This document shows positions 13,691-26,000 of a stretch of 64,000 nt of DNA, in pieces. Under the pieces are notes generated by a model, which was not told the DNA's origin, searched no databases, and worked only from the letters and a program-made list of their open reading frames with translations. The stretch spans positions 803,542 through 867,541 of the forward strand of contig NW_020194519.1 in NCBI RefSeq assembly GCF_002865645.1. The letters run 5' to 3'. This stretch comes from Hyaloscypha bicolor E (lineage: Eukaryota; Ascomycota; Leotiomycetes; Helotiales; Hyaloscyphaceae). Each line of letters opens with the position of its first letter. The first letter of the stretch is position 1. A program made the translations under genes and the position numbers.

Positions 13691-14462
13691 CTAGGTCTTT
13701 CCCGTTATCCGGCGTCTTAGCTACTAATCCTGTAGCTGGCGTGGTCTAATTAGCGAATCCTCTAAGGAATAAGAGTCTCATATGATCCTGCCGCCTCGAA
13801 TTAGCCTAGGGCCACGTAATTAAGACGAATACTGCGGTAAGGGGGAAACTTACCAGGAAGCTCCTAACGCGTTATCTACCTATAGTACCTGGGGCATAGC
13901 CAAGTAGAAGCCAGGCCGTATTGCCGTAAGGCATTTCTGCGACTGGTTATCGTACTATAACGAGGGCAGGTAGTATTTACGGCCTCTCAGCCTCCGGAGC
14001 GCATTATAGTAAGGGGCAGTAATGGTGTAATGACGAGGCAGATTGCGAGAGGGTCTGGACGCTATCGAGCTCGTAACTCGGCTAATGCGAGGCGTACCTA
14101 TAAGGGGATCCGCATTATAACTGCTTAGTAGTATTAAAGCTATAGGGGCGATCGCGGATTCTGGTTAGAGCTACCCCGGTACCTCGCTAGCGCGGTCTTC
14201 TTAGCTGCGGCGTGGCCGATTAGGGGAGCCTGGTGGGAAGGGGTAGGATTCTAGGCAGAAGGGCCGAATGCGCATGAAGAGCGAGCACCGAGCGTCGCAA
14301 AGGTAGAGACTTTGTGGTTATTAGAAAGGAAGGAGGGAAAGAAGCGAGCGATGGACGACGCGATATTCTTATATCCCGCGAAAGCGGTGGCCGGCCCGTA
14401 TACGCGCCTTGCCCAATGCGGCGGTCGCGGTTTCCTAATGCGCACTTACTGTCTGGTTATTT
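13691..14462. other. GC-rich, CpG-rich island in RIP DNA
   Basis: Base composition changes abruptly to roughly balanced or GC-rich over about 770 bp and returns to extreme AT at about 14,463. CpG is frequent while CpA and TpG are still scarce, so the island may have passed through RIP but started much richer in GC than its surroundings. The two open frames here (14251-14445 minus and 14312-14494 plus) overlap each other and look like by-products of composition. I recognise no rRNA, tRNA or protein. It may be a fragment of a GC-rich gene or of a different repeat. Confidence 0.6.
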
Positions 14463-16322
14463 ACTATAATATAAAAAAGAAGAAAAGAAAATAATAGTTA
14501 TTAATTCTATTTTATCTAATTTCTATAGTTTATTTATAATTAAAATATAGTTTTAATTTTACTAAAATAATTTAATTTCTAGTATATTTTAGCTAATCTT
14601 TAATAATTATTACTTGTATTATATTTATATTTATATTAATAATATAGTTTAGAAGTATTATATAAACTATAACTAATATTAGAACTATTATTATTAAATA
14701 GTTTTTAAATAGAAATAATAAATTTATTTATTAAAGTAAACTTTAATATAATTATTTACTTACTTTTTTTAATTAAAATAATAATATTTGGCTTAATTAG
14801 ACTACTTTTAAATTATTTAATTAATTTTTGGGCCTTTTTAAACTTAATATATATATTTTTAAGTTATTTATTTATTTTAGAAACTTATATATTAAAGCCG
14901 GATATTTTAATTATTTTATTATTAAATTCCCGACCTTTAAGTTTTATAATTTTATTTTTATAAGAACTTTTAAGGAATTTTCTAATTTTTTAAATAGTAT
15001 TATATACTAATTTATTAATATTTATAAGATATTAGTTCTTTATTTTAGCTTTTAGAATTATTTACTAGCTTTTAGTTTTAGACTAGTATTTTATATAATA
15101 ACTATTATTTAGTACTATATATTTTTTTAGTTATAATAAATATCTTAATATTAGTTTAGCTATTTTTATTAAAATTAGAATTTCTTTTATTACTAGAATT
15201 CTTTTTATTTTTAGTTTTTTTATTATTAGAATTCTTATTAATATTATTTATTTCATTTATTAGATTATTGGACTTATTATTAGTAATTAAAACCTTTATT
15301 TTATTATTTTTAGAATATTTTACTAAGATATCTTCTATAATAATTTTAGATATATTTTCGAGAATAATATAGACTATATTTTATATATTAATTTATTTTT
15401 AGATAAAGGAATTACTATTTTTATTTAAATTATCTAGAATCTAGTAAATAGCCTTATTTAATCTGGCTATAAATAATATATTACTAGAATTTCTTATTTA
15501 TTTTATTTTTATTAATAGTTTTATTAAAATAATAATAGTAATATAAATAATTAAAATTAAAAAGATTTCTTTTAATTTTTAATAATATTTCGAACTAATA
15601 TAAGCGAGTATTTACTTTTAACTTAGCTTTAAAAATTTACTTTTTTTTATAGTTTGCCTAAATAATAAAGTATAATCTAATATAATAAAAAAAAGTATTT
15701 TATTTAAATTTCTAGAAAAGAAAATAAATATTAATATAGTAAAATAAAAGAAATATATTAGAGTTTAGATAAAATCCGGGAAATATCTAGGTTTTTTTTT
15801 ATTTTTTTAGTTATAGAGGCCTTATTATTAAGGTTTATTATTATTTGAGTAATTTTTATTAAACTTATTTTCTTTAATATATTAAATTCATTTATTTAAT
15901 TAAATAAAAGATTCTATTTTACTAGGGTTCTATTTATAGAATTTATAGAATTTAAATATTAAGTTCTTGAAATTTAATATAAGATATTATTTATTATTTA
16001 TATTTTATTTCTTTTATTTAATCTTATAGTAAAGCTTATTATAAAATACCTTAAGAAAAAGAATTTTCTCGATTTTATATTCGAGTTTATTATTAATTTT
16101 AATAGAACTAGGCTTTTTATTAGTTTAGCTAGGTAATAAATTAGTAAAATTCTTATAAAGTTTATTTATATAAAAGATTAGCCAAATCCTATATAATAAA
16201 AAAAGGTCTAGTTAATATAAATAGCCTATTATTTTATTAATTTTAAATAGTTTAGTAAAGAAATAATCTAATTTATTAGATAAATAATTCGTTTTTTATA
16301 TTTTTTTAATTATATAAACTAT
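14463..16322 (-). mobile_element. Old Gypsy relic, fragment 1 (3' part)
   Basis: Heavily RIP-mutated DNA. It is assigned to the old minus-strand Gypsy because removing the element at 16323-18997 with one copy of its ACTAT target duplication makes it continuous with the fragment at 18998-21209, which carries integrase and reverse transcriptase traces. On the minus strand this part would hold the end of pol and the 3' LTR. No domain or LTR could be read in it directly. Confidence 0.45.
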
Positions 16323-16558
16323 TATCGGAATAGCTATACTGCGAATTTCCTGGTTATATAACTAGTCATATAAGCTCGCACTGCAGGCGTGACTCGACCG
16401 GTAGACTAGTCCCCATTAGGCTTAGCAGATTTAGGGATCGCATATCAATACTACGATATTGCAATCCTTACTTCTAAACAATAACAACTTCACCAACCTT
16501 ACGCAAATAGCACTTCCATGCCTACGTAACGGTGCCATATATTACTAGTAAACCGATA
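16323..16558 (+). repeat. 5' LTR of the non-autonomous element
   Basis: This 236-bp direct repeat pairs with 18762-18997 and has exactly the same length. The shared core includes ACTCGACCGGTAGACTAG, CCCCATTAGGCTTAGCAG and, at the 3' end, ATTACTAGTAAAC. Differences between the two copies are C/T and G/A transitions. Confidence 0.92.
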
Positions 16559-16671
16559 CTAATCAGTTTGCATTTAGATCAGAACAAGGTCTATTTATAT
16601 ATACAGATCAGGAAGGATTAAGCTACGCTTGCCTAAGATTCGGTTGCTTAGGGGCAAAGCCATCGTTCCAG

Positions 16672-17047
16672 TCAAAGAGGGAACAACTGTCGATCCTGTT
16701 ACCTGTAATTCGGTTATATAGGCAGGAAAGATACTTGATCTTACTAAGGTCCGATTATACTACGTCAAAGGGGAGAACATCTGTTAGTCCTATTACCTGT
16801 GATTCGGTTACACAGGCAGGAAGGGCACTTGATCTTGCCAAGCACTAAACGGTCAGCCATTTGACTACTCTTATATCAAGATCGCTCTTTTGTAAAGGCC
16901 GAATACCCTTGCGAACCACTAGAGTAATCCCTCAATCGCTCCTTTGCAAGGTTACGAACTCCTGAACCTCGCAAACCACCAGAGCAACCCTCATTCAATC
17001 GCTCTTTCGCAAGGCCGAACACCCTGCGAACCACTAGAGCAGCCCTC
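16672..17047 (+). repeat. Tandem repeats in the element's leader
   Basis: Two copies of a roughly 90-base unit lie at about 16672-16763 and 16764-16850. Each has GTCAAAG, then CCTGT, ATTCGGTTA, AGGCAGGAA and ACTTGATCTT. They are followed by about three copies of a 55-65 base unit at 16880-17047 with ATCGCTC, GCAAGG and GCGAACCACTAGAGCA. The second array extends into the plus-strand open frame at 16944-17285, whose product has PSG-PP type repeats and is probably not a real protein. Confidence 0.75.
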
Positions 17048-17469
17048 CGTCCGGAATCGACGATCCCTTACCCTTGGGAACCTGTCGAATACCACCCCAC
17101 CCTCTGGAACTCCACCTTCTGGAATACCACCCTCTGGAATACCCTTGAGGCACTTCAGCTTCAGCTTTACCTTCAAGTTGAACCCCTCGAGCTTCAGAAC
17201 CCTCACCCCCTCCTGGAATCGCGATATTTCACTTCTAAATTTCTCAATATTTACGAACCCTCGCGAACCACTCCAGAAACGATAATCCTTTACCTTTGGG
17301 AGCCTGTCAAATACCTCTCCTTACCTCTCCTTTCTCGAATACCTCGAATTCCACGCATACCTCGAATTCTACGAATTACCTCACCTTCGAGTCCCCCTCC
17401 TCCTTCGAACCATATACACACATACTAGGAAGAACCTGAAAGGTTTGGGATACTATAGATAATTCTATC

Positions 17470-18531
17470 TTGCAGGCAGAGCAGTGGAAGGCACGAATCA
17501 AGTGGAGATCCGGAATCAATACAGCTACCTCCACCAAAGACGACTTATCCGAATACCTGAATACCAAGCTATTCCAAGCTACCGTTCATGAAATAGTTGA
17601 CGATAATCTCTGGGACTTGTTCAAGCACGACTTCAAGAACTTCAGTCGAACAACCTTCAATCGTCTGGACCTGAAGGAACTGCTACGCTTGCGAGCAGTC
17701 CTACGCTGCGGTGGCGTCTTCGTAAAACCAAATAGCCACGAACTTATGATCGCTCAGTCCTTAGTTAACCTCGTTCAGGAGGAAGAATAGTATGTCTGGA
17801 GTGCGGCCGATATTGACGGGGCTAGAGCGGACCTTCAGAAGGGCCCTATTACCTCGGGTTTCATATCCTTAAGAGGGAATCGACGTCTTCAACCACTCGC
17901 CTTCCAATCTCAATTACCTGCTCAACCATCCGCTAGTGCTTTTGAACGACATATGGCTGAAATGGAGCTCTTTAATAGAGCCTACCTATAGCATATAGCC
18001 GAAGCTAAGAGAGAACAGGATAATAAGGGCAGTAAGGACAAATTAGTGGATACCAATACTAACGAATCAGCTCTTCCAGTGGATACCGGTACTAACGAAC
18101 CTCCAAAAACCGATTCCTTCACTTTTGAGGCTCTTCTAGTATATACTTACGAACTGGATACTAACGAACCAGCTATTCCATTGGAAACTCACGAACCAGT
18201 GGATATTGACAAACGCAACCAACTGGCTATCCCTTCTGCAAATGCCACCGAACCGTCAATCTCTACCTTGGAAACTGACGAACCAGTGGAAACTGACGAA
18301 CCTGCTATTCCTTTCGCAAATACCATCGAACCGTCAGTGGAAGACGCCCTTACCTTCAATACCCTCGCTTCACCTCGTTCACCTCTTCGTTCGATCCCTG
18401 CTACCGGATTTGGACAACTCCATACCCTTCAACGAACCAATAGGAGCGCCATACCCACCTATACCTCCGCTACTCCCACCTTTACTGAATTCGGACGATT
18501 CCAAGCTTTACAGCGAACAGGAGTGGGTTGA
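17470..18531 (+). pseudogene. gag-like ORF of the non-autonomous element
   Basis: One reading frame runs from 17470 to 18531 and is interrupted by a TAG at 17788 and another near 17990. Both are explained by C-to-T change of CAG (or the equivalent change in TGG). The first 106 codons, including YLNTKLFQ, NLWDLFKHDF and RAVLRCGGVFVK, match the degraded start of the Copia polyprotein at about 30,521-30,780, where YLNTRLF and ELFKEDFSNF can be read. The second part is low-complexity, with repeated T-N-E-P and T-D-E-P units (about 18046-18360). The protein is probably a gag N-terminus able to bind RNA or assemble, but that role is inferred. The start at 17470 is only the first ATG, and codons upstream may belong to it. 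Confidence 0.65.
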
Positions 18532-18760
18532 GCGAGAAATGGGCATATTGGATGGGAATGGGGCATACTGAATGGGAGGAACGAGTACACTGGGAATGGA
18601 CGGAATAGATATACTGGGAATGGGTATACTGAATGGGAAATGGGAATATTGGACGGGAGTGATGGGAATATTGGGTGGGAGGTTTGGGACTAGGCCCAAT
18701 TAGGAAATTAGTATGCGATGGGAGGGAAGCACTGTTTTTGGCGTTTTTAGAGAGGTTCCA
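18520..18760 (+). repeat. Purine-rich repeat tract before the 3' LTR
   Basis: Imperfect repeats of a unit close to ATACTGGGAATGGG run from about 18,520 to 18,690, ahead of a GGGAGGGAAG run at 18,719-18,729 and the 3' LTR. A polypurine tract near the 3' LTR is where plus-strand DNA synthesis starts in LTR elements. Which purine run does that job here is not clear. Confidence 0.5.
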
Positions 18761-18761
18761 G

Positions 18762-18997
18762 TGTCGGAATAGCTGTACTGCGAATTTCCTGGTCATGTGA
18801 CTAGTCATGTGAGCTCGCGCTATAGGCGTGACTCGACCGGTAGACTAGTCCCCATTAGGCTTAGCAGATTTAGGGATCGCATATCAATACTACGATATTG
18901 CAATCCTTACTTCTGAATAATAATAACTTTACTAACCTTACGTAAATAGTACTTTCACGCCTATATAATAGTGCCATATATTACTAGTAAACTAATA
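18762..18997 (+). repeat. 3' LTR of the non-autonomous element
   Basis: Partner of the repeat at 16323-16558 with the same 236-bp length. It is followed directly by ACTAT, the second copy of the target-site duplication. Its first half is the better preserved copy, while its second half is more AT-mutated than the 5' LTR. Confidence 0.92.
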
Positions 18998-21209
18998 ACT
19001 ATATTTTCTAGATTAAAATCTGGTTTTTATTATTTCTTATTAGCTTATTTAGCTTAATATTTCTAAACTACTACTATATATTTTCGGATATAATTAATAA
19101 TAGTATTAATTCTCTTAGTTTATTATTATATTTTTTTACTATTAAGTTTCTCTTTTAGTATTTTAAATTCTATTATTAGTAGTATATAGTTAAAGTTTAG
19201 CCTGAATTTATATTTATAATTAATTATTAAAAGAAATAAACTAGTTAATTTATATAAATAAGTAATACCTATAATATTAAATACTAGAAATAAATTTACC
19301 TAATTATTCTAAAAATAATTAATAAAGAGGCAAAATCGAGTATTAATAATTTAATTAATAATTTCTATTTATTTATTAATTTAGATATATTTTATAATTA
19401 AAAGCTTTAGTTTAATTTTAGTTAATTTTAATAGTTTATTTATAAAATCTAAAATAAATCAAAAAATTTAATTATTTATAATAGTAAAAAAAGAAGTTCG
19501 GAATTACTAAATATAGTAATAGAATAGGCTATTAGTAATTCTAGTTATAGTATTTTTAGTTATTAGTAGGCTTATATATTATTTAAATAATTAATTAATT
19601 ATAATAAATATATTATTATATTTCTTATTTATAAAGCCAGAAATATAGAAATCTATAAATAAATCGTTTTATATTCTTAAAGAAACTAGTAATAAGTATA
19701 ATAGGCCTAGTATTTTATTTCTTAGCTTATAAGATTTTTAGTATTTATAATAATTTATTATAAAATAATTAATATTTATAAAAAGAATAAGCTATTAGTA
19801 AAATTTCTAAACTAGAATATTTATTTTATTTTAACCGGAATATATAATAATTATTATATTATAGATTTATTATAAACCTCTAATTTATAAATTATTATAT
19901 CTATTTAATATAATAAGTTTTTTATTATAAAATATATAGCTATTTAATATTTTCTATAGATTTATATTTTCTCGAGCTTTTTTATATTTATTTTCTAGAA
20001 CTAGATTTGTTTAATTAGCTTATAGAATTTTAATTATAACTAATAGCTTATTTATTTCTTTTATTTTAGTAGAAATATAAGCTATATTTTTTATTTTAAT
20101 AAAAGCGAGAATTAGGTTTAGTAAAATAACTTATCTAGTTCTTTTAGCTTTTTTAGTCTATTTCTAAATTAGTATAAACTTGTTTTTTCGAAATAAGATA
20201 TTAGTAATAATATTATTTTTATTTAGCTAATAAGTAATCTAGTAATAGAATTATAATAGGAAATCTATTTATTAGATTTATTATTTATTTAAAAGTCTTT
20301 TAATATTAAAATATTCGAGAGCTTTATAGTTAATAATAATTAGAAAATTAAATAAACTAATTAATTTTATTTATTATTCCCGAAATTCTTATATAATAAT
20401 AAAAAGTTCCTTATTATAAATTTTATAATAGTTTTCGATTTCTTAAAAAGCTTTGAAATAGAATAAGATTTAGATATTATTATTTGTTTTCTAGGTTTTT
20501 TTAAGAGAATATATCTATAGTAGCTAGATTTAAATAATTAATTTCCAAGCGAATTTCTTTATTATATTTAAAATAAAGAAGTATTAAAGTAAAGAAAAGC
20601 AAATTCTTAAATTAATTAAAGGTATTTAGCTAGGTTTTATTAAATATAAATTTTAGTAGAATATTTTTTTTAGTTAGATAATTTAGAAATCGAGAAATAT
20701 ATTTATAAGTTTAAATAAACCTATAATAGAAATTATAAAAGCCTAAAAATAACTATATTTCCTTTTTTATTATAAGTTAATACTAGTTTTAGATAATAGA
20801 AATTTTAATAGAATTTATTTATATATTTTAATTTAAAATAATAAATTCTAAAAATATTATTTTAGAGATTTTAAATTTATATTTATAAATATTAATTTAT
20901 AATCCGGTATTCTAAAGCTTTTAAAAAACTATTCTAATATATTATTAATACTTCTTTTTATTCTTAAAAAAAATTATTAATATAAACTAAATAAAAGTTA
21001 TTTAAATAGTTTATTAGAATAATATTAATATATTACTAGAAAGTTACTAGATTATTATAGAATTCAAATAATAGAATTACTAGTTTAAAGAATTTATATC
21101 TTATTCTAAAAGCTATCTATATTATAGAAGCAAGTTTTATATAAATTTAATTAGAAATATATTAAATATCTAATTTAGTAAATACTAATAATTTAGCTAA
21201 TTAGTTAAA
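18998..21209 (-). mobile_element. Old Gypsy relic, fragment 2 (RT and integrase)
   Basis: On the minus strand, read through stops, two diagnostic pol regions survive. Near 20,965-21,000 the reverse-transcriptase active site reads VYINN, where VYIDD is expected. Near 19,575-19,672 an integrase core reads LFIDFYISGF and then IFIIINYL, matching the usual IDF...GLP and VVVDRL blocks with Asp changed to Asn. All changes are G-to-A or C-to-T. The order on the minus strand is RT before integrase, as in Ty3/Gypsy. The fragment ends exactly at the TTAAA target duplication of the younger Gypsy on the right and at the ACTAT duplication on the left. Confidence 0.7.
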
Positions 21210-21507
21210 TATAATGTATATAGGGTCGCACGTGACTTAAGGGCATATAACGAACCTCGGATATTGCAGGTATTAATCAGGGAGTTCGATAGCCCTTTAA
21301 TATCCCAACTAACTACTATTTATATCATATATATTAGGCTTATAAATTACTAATTATATATATACTATCGGGGCCTCCTATTTAGAGGGGGCTTCCCTGG
21401 ACCTTATAGGAGGGACAGAGATTAGTTCTATACTGAATTTAATACTATGGTTTTATAATATACTAATTCATTCTATTATCTTATTACCTACTAATAAATA
21501 CCTTATA
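21210..21507 (+). repeat. 5' LTR of the Gypsy chromovirus
   Basis: Direct repeat with 28740-29037, of identical length. It includes CGTGACTTAAGGGCATATAA, GGGGCCTCCTATTTAGAGGG and, near the end, TTACCTACTAATAAA. It begins TATAATG (TG changed to TA) and ends CCTTATA. Confidence 0.92.
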
Positions 21508-21549
21508 AGCTAATCTCTCTATCCTCAAAGGAGGTAGTTCAATAAGCAA

Positions 21550-23009
21550 TTATATCTCGAAATCTGCGAAATATATGACCCCTCGCCAAAGCTATTCCTA
21601 TAGAGGAAGTCGACCAGATTAACCCCGATATGGGTAACGGCAAAGGCTCGTCTAATACTTTTAACGGGGCCCCTTAGGAGCCTCCGAGAGCCAGTAATAA
21701 TAACGGAAATAATCCCGGCAATAATCAAGACACCGAGATTAATACCCGAGTCACTACCGCCCAAGCTACGGAATAGGGCTTGTATACTAAAGTTAAAGCA
21801 CTCTAATAAAAGCAAGAATTAGTAGATGCAATTAACTAGTATATCCTATAGTTAGAGCAATATAAGGGTACCCTCAGGAATACCTTGCGGTTTACTATAT
21901 CTCGTAGAAACTCTATTCGTAAGTCTATTCCCTCTTCCTCGGTAATTCCTATCAGGGAACTTCCTGAAATAGGATTAGAACCCACCCCCTTTCCTAATAT
22001 AATAAGCTTTGAGAGTAATCTCGATACTATCCGTCAGGAGCCACTATATAATATCCTAAAGATATATTTGGACCGAGAGAAGCTTCTCAAGGTCCGGACG
22101 CCTAACTTATATTATAGAAAGTCCCTTAAGAAATAGAGGACATTCGTATTCTTCTGGGAGGCGGTCTTTAGGACCTAGCCTTAGACTTATAATAGATACT
22201 CTTCTAGAGTTAACTCTGCTACAAATGCCCTTAGGGACGAACCTTATAATACTTGGGAGGCTATAATAAAGCAAAGCCTACTATCGTATAAGGTCTATTG
22301 GGAGCGATTTAAGGCCTACTTAGCCAATATACTCCAAGTACCTCAAACCCGTTAATAAGACGCCTTTAAGGAACTCCGAGATCTTTATTAGAAGGACGGC
22401 GAGATAGTTACCGAGTTATATACTCGGATAATTAGTCTCGAAGTTAACCAGGACCTATGCCCTGAGAGGGACCGGATCCGGATTCTCGATACTGCTTTGT
22501 CTAACTACAAGACTCGTTAGATACTTGTATCTATCCTCTTAGGAAATAAGGCAGTATCTGTTTCCGAGTGGCTTGAGAAAGCTCAGAAAGCAGAATATAC
22601 TACTTACCCCAAATTAAGGAAAGCAAAGGCAGGGAAGTCTAGCAAGGGCAATTCTGCCCCCAAGAACTCTGATTTAGCGAATTCTGATTTGCAAGGCCAT
22701 TGAAAAAGGAAGGATAAGTTCCGAAAATCACGTGAGAAACCCTCAGGTAGTGCTTCGGCCCCTTTAAGGCCTTAATAGAGTACTAGTTCCACTTCAGGTA
22801 TGGTTTATTAGACTTATAGACAGAAAGGATACTTCTCAGGAAGTATAAAGTATTCCAAGTATACCGAATAGGCTCGGCAGAACCCTAATAAGGCCAAAAC
22901 CATAGAAAAGTCAAGGCATCTATAGAAGCAGGTTAATGCCATTACTATAGAGGAATACTCCAGAGGAGACCCTCCTAAGGAACAGGGAAAAGGAAAGGCC
23001 AAATCTTAA
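21550..23009 (+). pseudogene. gag of the Gypsy chromovirus
   Basis: Reading through scattered TAG and TAA codons, one plus-strand frame gives a gag-like protein ending at 23007-23009. The middle (about 21,960-22,500) resembles the retrotransposon gag core, with RFKAYLANILQ and WLEKAQKAEY. A basic Lys/Ser stretch and a degraded CCHC zinc knuckle follow near 22,799-22,860 (VY-stop-TYRQKGYFSGSI). There, two Cys and the His read as Tyr, and the last Cys is altered too, so RNA-binding zinc coordination is lost. The longest intact piece is 83 codons (21885-22136). Confidence 0.75.
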
Positions 23010-23049
23010 ACATTAATAATTTTAGCTATAATAAAAAAGGCATATTATT

Positions 23050-26000
23050 TTATATAACTATTTAAGTAAGATTAATATAGCCAGAAGTAGGTGCCTCAGA
23101 GATATATAGCGGACTCGGTAATACCGGGTTAGACTATAACTTCCTTAATAATAATTGGGCTTAAAGCCAGGGCTTTACTGCCTTAGCTAAGTATAACCAA
23201 GAGTTTATAACCTTTTATAAGAACAGATTTAAGGTCTATTAAGCCTATAATCTTAAGGTATTTATTATAGATAATTATAGCAAGATATATCTTTTTAAGC
23301 TCCGGTTCTATAGGTATAAGAATATTGGCTCTTATAGTCTTGTCTTTAGTATGGAATTTTATAAAGCAACCCTTATATAATATATAGACTATATTAAGAA
23401 ATAATAGACATATATACCTATATAGCCTAATAATATTAAGATCCTAATACCAAAAGAATTCGGTAAGAAGCTTAACCGGTATCCTGAGCTAGTACCTCAA
23501 GTCTTATTCTTGACTAAAGGCAAATATAACTATCCTAGATAGTAGGCTTTATATATTTATAATAGTTACTAGGTCTCTGCTTTATTATACGGTTCTGGTA
23601 ATACTAAATAGGAGTTTTTAATATAGCAAATTAATACCCTCCGGAAAGGGGCCTTAGAGGTACCTATCTACCTCCGGGATAATAAATATAAAGACTTCTC
23701 AGAGGTTTTTGACCCTAATAAAGCTTCGGAACTTCCTAATCTTGGCAGTATTAAATACTCTATTAATATAAATAGTATGGTCCCGTATAGGCCTTTATAT
23801 AATCTGTCAGAGACCTAACTAGAAGTATTACATCTATATTTGCAGGATATGCTTTATAAACGTTAGATAAGGCCTAGTAAAAGCCTAGCAGGGGCGCCTA
23901 TTCTTTTTATTCCCAAGAAAAATAGAGAACTATACCTTTATATTAATTATTATAGACTTAACTAAGTTATAATCAAGAATCAATATCCGCTTTCTCTTAT
24001 TAATAAGACCCTTGACTAGCTCCGAGGAGCTAAGATCTTTACAAAGCTGGATCTTAAGGATATATATTATCGGGTAAGAATTTATAAAGAATATAAATAG
24101 AAGACGGCTTTTAGGACCTACTATGGCCATTTTAAATATCTTATAATACCTTTTGGGCTAGCTAATATACCAGCCATATTTCAAGCATATATTAATACTA
24201 TACTTATAGGGCTTCTGGATTATTTTATGATTATTTATTTGGACGATATCCTTATTTACTCCCGAAATAAGAATAAATACCATAATTATATTCGCCAGAT
24301 ACTTACTAGGCTATATAAAAATAACCTATTTTATAAACTTAGTAAATACGAGTTTAATATTAAGGAAGTCAAATTTTTGGGCTTCCTTATTAGAATAGAA
24401 AGTATTCGTACGGATCCTGAATAGGTCCGTAGTATTATTAAATAGCCAGAACCAGAATTATTCTATAACGTCCAAGTATTTCTTAGATTTGCCAATTTCT
24501 ACCGCAGGTTTATCTACTATTACTCTCAGGTAACCGTAGGCTTAATAGACCTCTTGAAAGGAATGGAAAAGGGCCGGAAATCCGGTCCCTTTATATAGAT
24601 AAATAAAGCGGCTAAAAGCTTTGAGATTTTGAAAAAAGCTTTTACTATAATACCTGTCCTAGTCTATTTCGACCTTTCTAAGAAGATTCGTATTAAAACC
24701 AATATATCAAAATTCGCAATTACTAGTACTATTTTATAATAAGTTAATCCTAGTAATAGCCTAAAAAAACACTAGTATCTAGTAGTATTCTGGTCCCGGA
24801 AACTTTCCGGAGCCAAATGCAACTATAGTACCCATAATAGGGAGCTGCTTGTAATTATTAAAGCCTTCAAGTATTAGTGCTATTACCTTAAAGGATCCAG
24901 GTTTATAATCGAGGTTATTATAGACTATAATAACCTCCGATATTTTATAGAAACAAAGTATCTAGAGAGCCATTAAATATATTAGGCAATATACCTTATA
25001 ATATATGATTTTAATATTATTTACTATAGAGGCGCCTCAAATCCAGTAGACGGACCTAATAGAAGACCTAATTATAAAAAAGGTCCTATTAATATAACTT
25101 GGCTTCCGACCTTTCAGAATAAGTTAAAGAAAGCTTTTATAGTTACGATTCAGAGGTCCTTATAGATATCTAAAGAGTCCCCTCTTTGGAATAGGTATTA
25201 TTTAATACTTGCCATATCTATAGTAGCCAAGGAGAAATATTTACTATAAGACAAGCAAATAAATTATCTTGCAGATCCCTTGACTATAAAATCAGTTAAG
25301 AAGCAAGGTATAGGGAGATGCCTTAAAGGCTCTACTACTATAGCTAAGGTAATAAGAGTATCCATAACCGCATTACTTAATAGAACCAAAGACTTCTCGG
25401 TCTCCCGAGTTTTTAAATTAGATAGTTATAAATACCTAATTCCCTATATATGGATATATACGGCTACTAAAAGAGCCATAGTACTAGCCCCTCTATCTAA
25501 ATCCCTTCTAAACATTATCCAGGTAGCTTAGAAGAACGATTCTCGATATTAGAATATTATAAAATAGAGGCTTGGCAAGAAAGACACTAAGGGAAAAGAA
25601 ATCTGGAAAAATGATTCGGGCCTACTCAGGTACTATTTAAGAATCATTATACCTAATAATCCCGCTTTATATTAAGAAGTTATAAAGCTTTATTATAATA
25701 ACCTAATAGCTAGATACTATAGAATAGAGAAGACTCTCGAGCTCCTTAGAAGGTCCTGGTATTAGGAGAATATAAAAGGAGATATTTGCGATTATTATCG
25801 AAAATATAATATCTACTAGAGAATTAAGGCAAAAAGGCATTTGCTATATAATTTGCTTGGCAGTTTACTATAGCCTAAGAGACCCTAGGGTAAGATCTCT
25901 ATAGATTTTATTATAGGTCTGCCACTATATAAGAACCCGGTAGGAGGTCCCGATTTTAATATAATTCTTGTAATTATTAACCGGTACTCTAAAATAGCAA

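Larger units (their letters stand above)
16323..18997 (+). mobile_element. Non-autonomous LTR retrotransposon (Copia derivative)
   Basis: A 2,675-bp element with two direct 236-bp terminal repeats, flanked by the 5-bp duplication ACTAT (16318-16322 and 18998-19002). The repeats begin TATCGG/TGTCGG and end CGATA/TAATA, as expected for TG...CA termini after RIP. The inside has a tandem-repeat leader, a gag-like open frame and a purine-rich tract. There is no protease, integrase or reverse transcriptase. The LTRs match the 3' two thirds of the Copia LTRs at 29343 and 44073. The leader near 17,180-17,270 and the protein at 17,545-17,800 also match the corresponding parts of the Copia at 29343-35820. 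It is therefore best seen as a deletion derivative that needs the Copia enzymes to move. It is far less RIP-damaged than either Copia copy. Confidence 0.88.

Noticed and set aside
13691..14462. rRNA or tRNA genes in the GC-rich island
   Set aside because: I found no conserved rRNA core sequence and no tRNA arm pattern.
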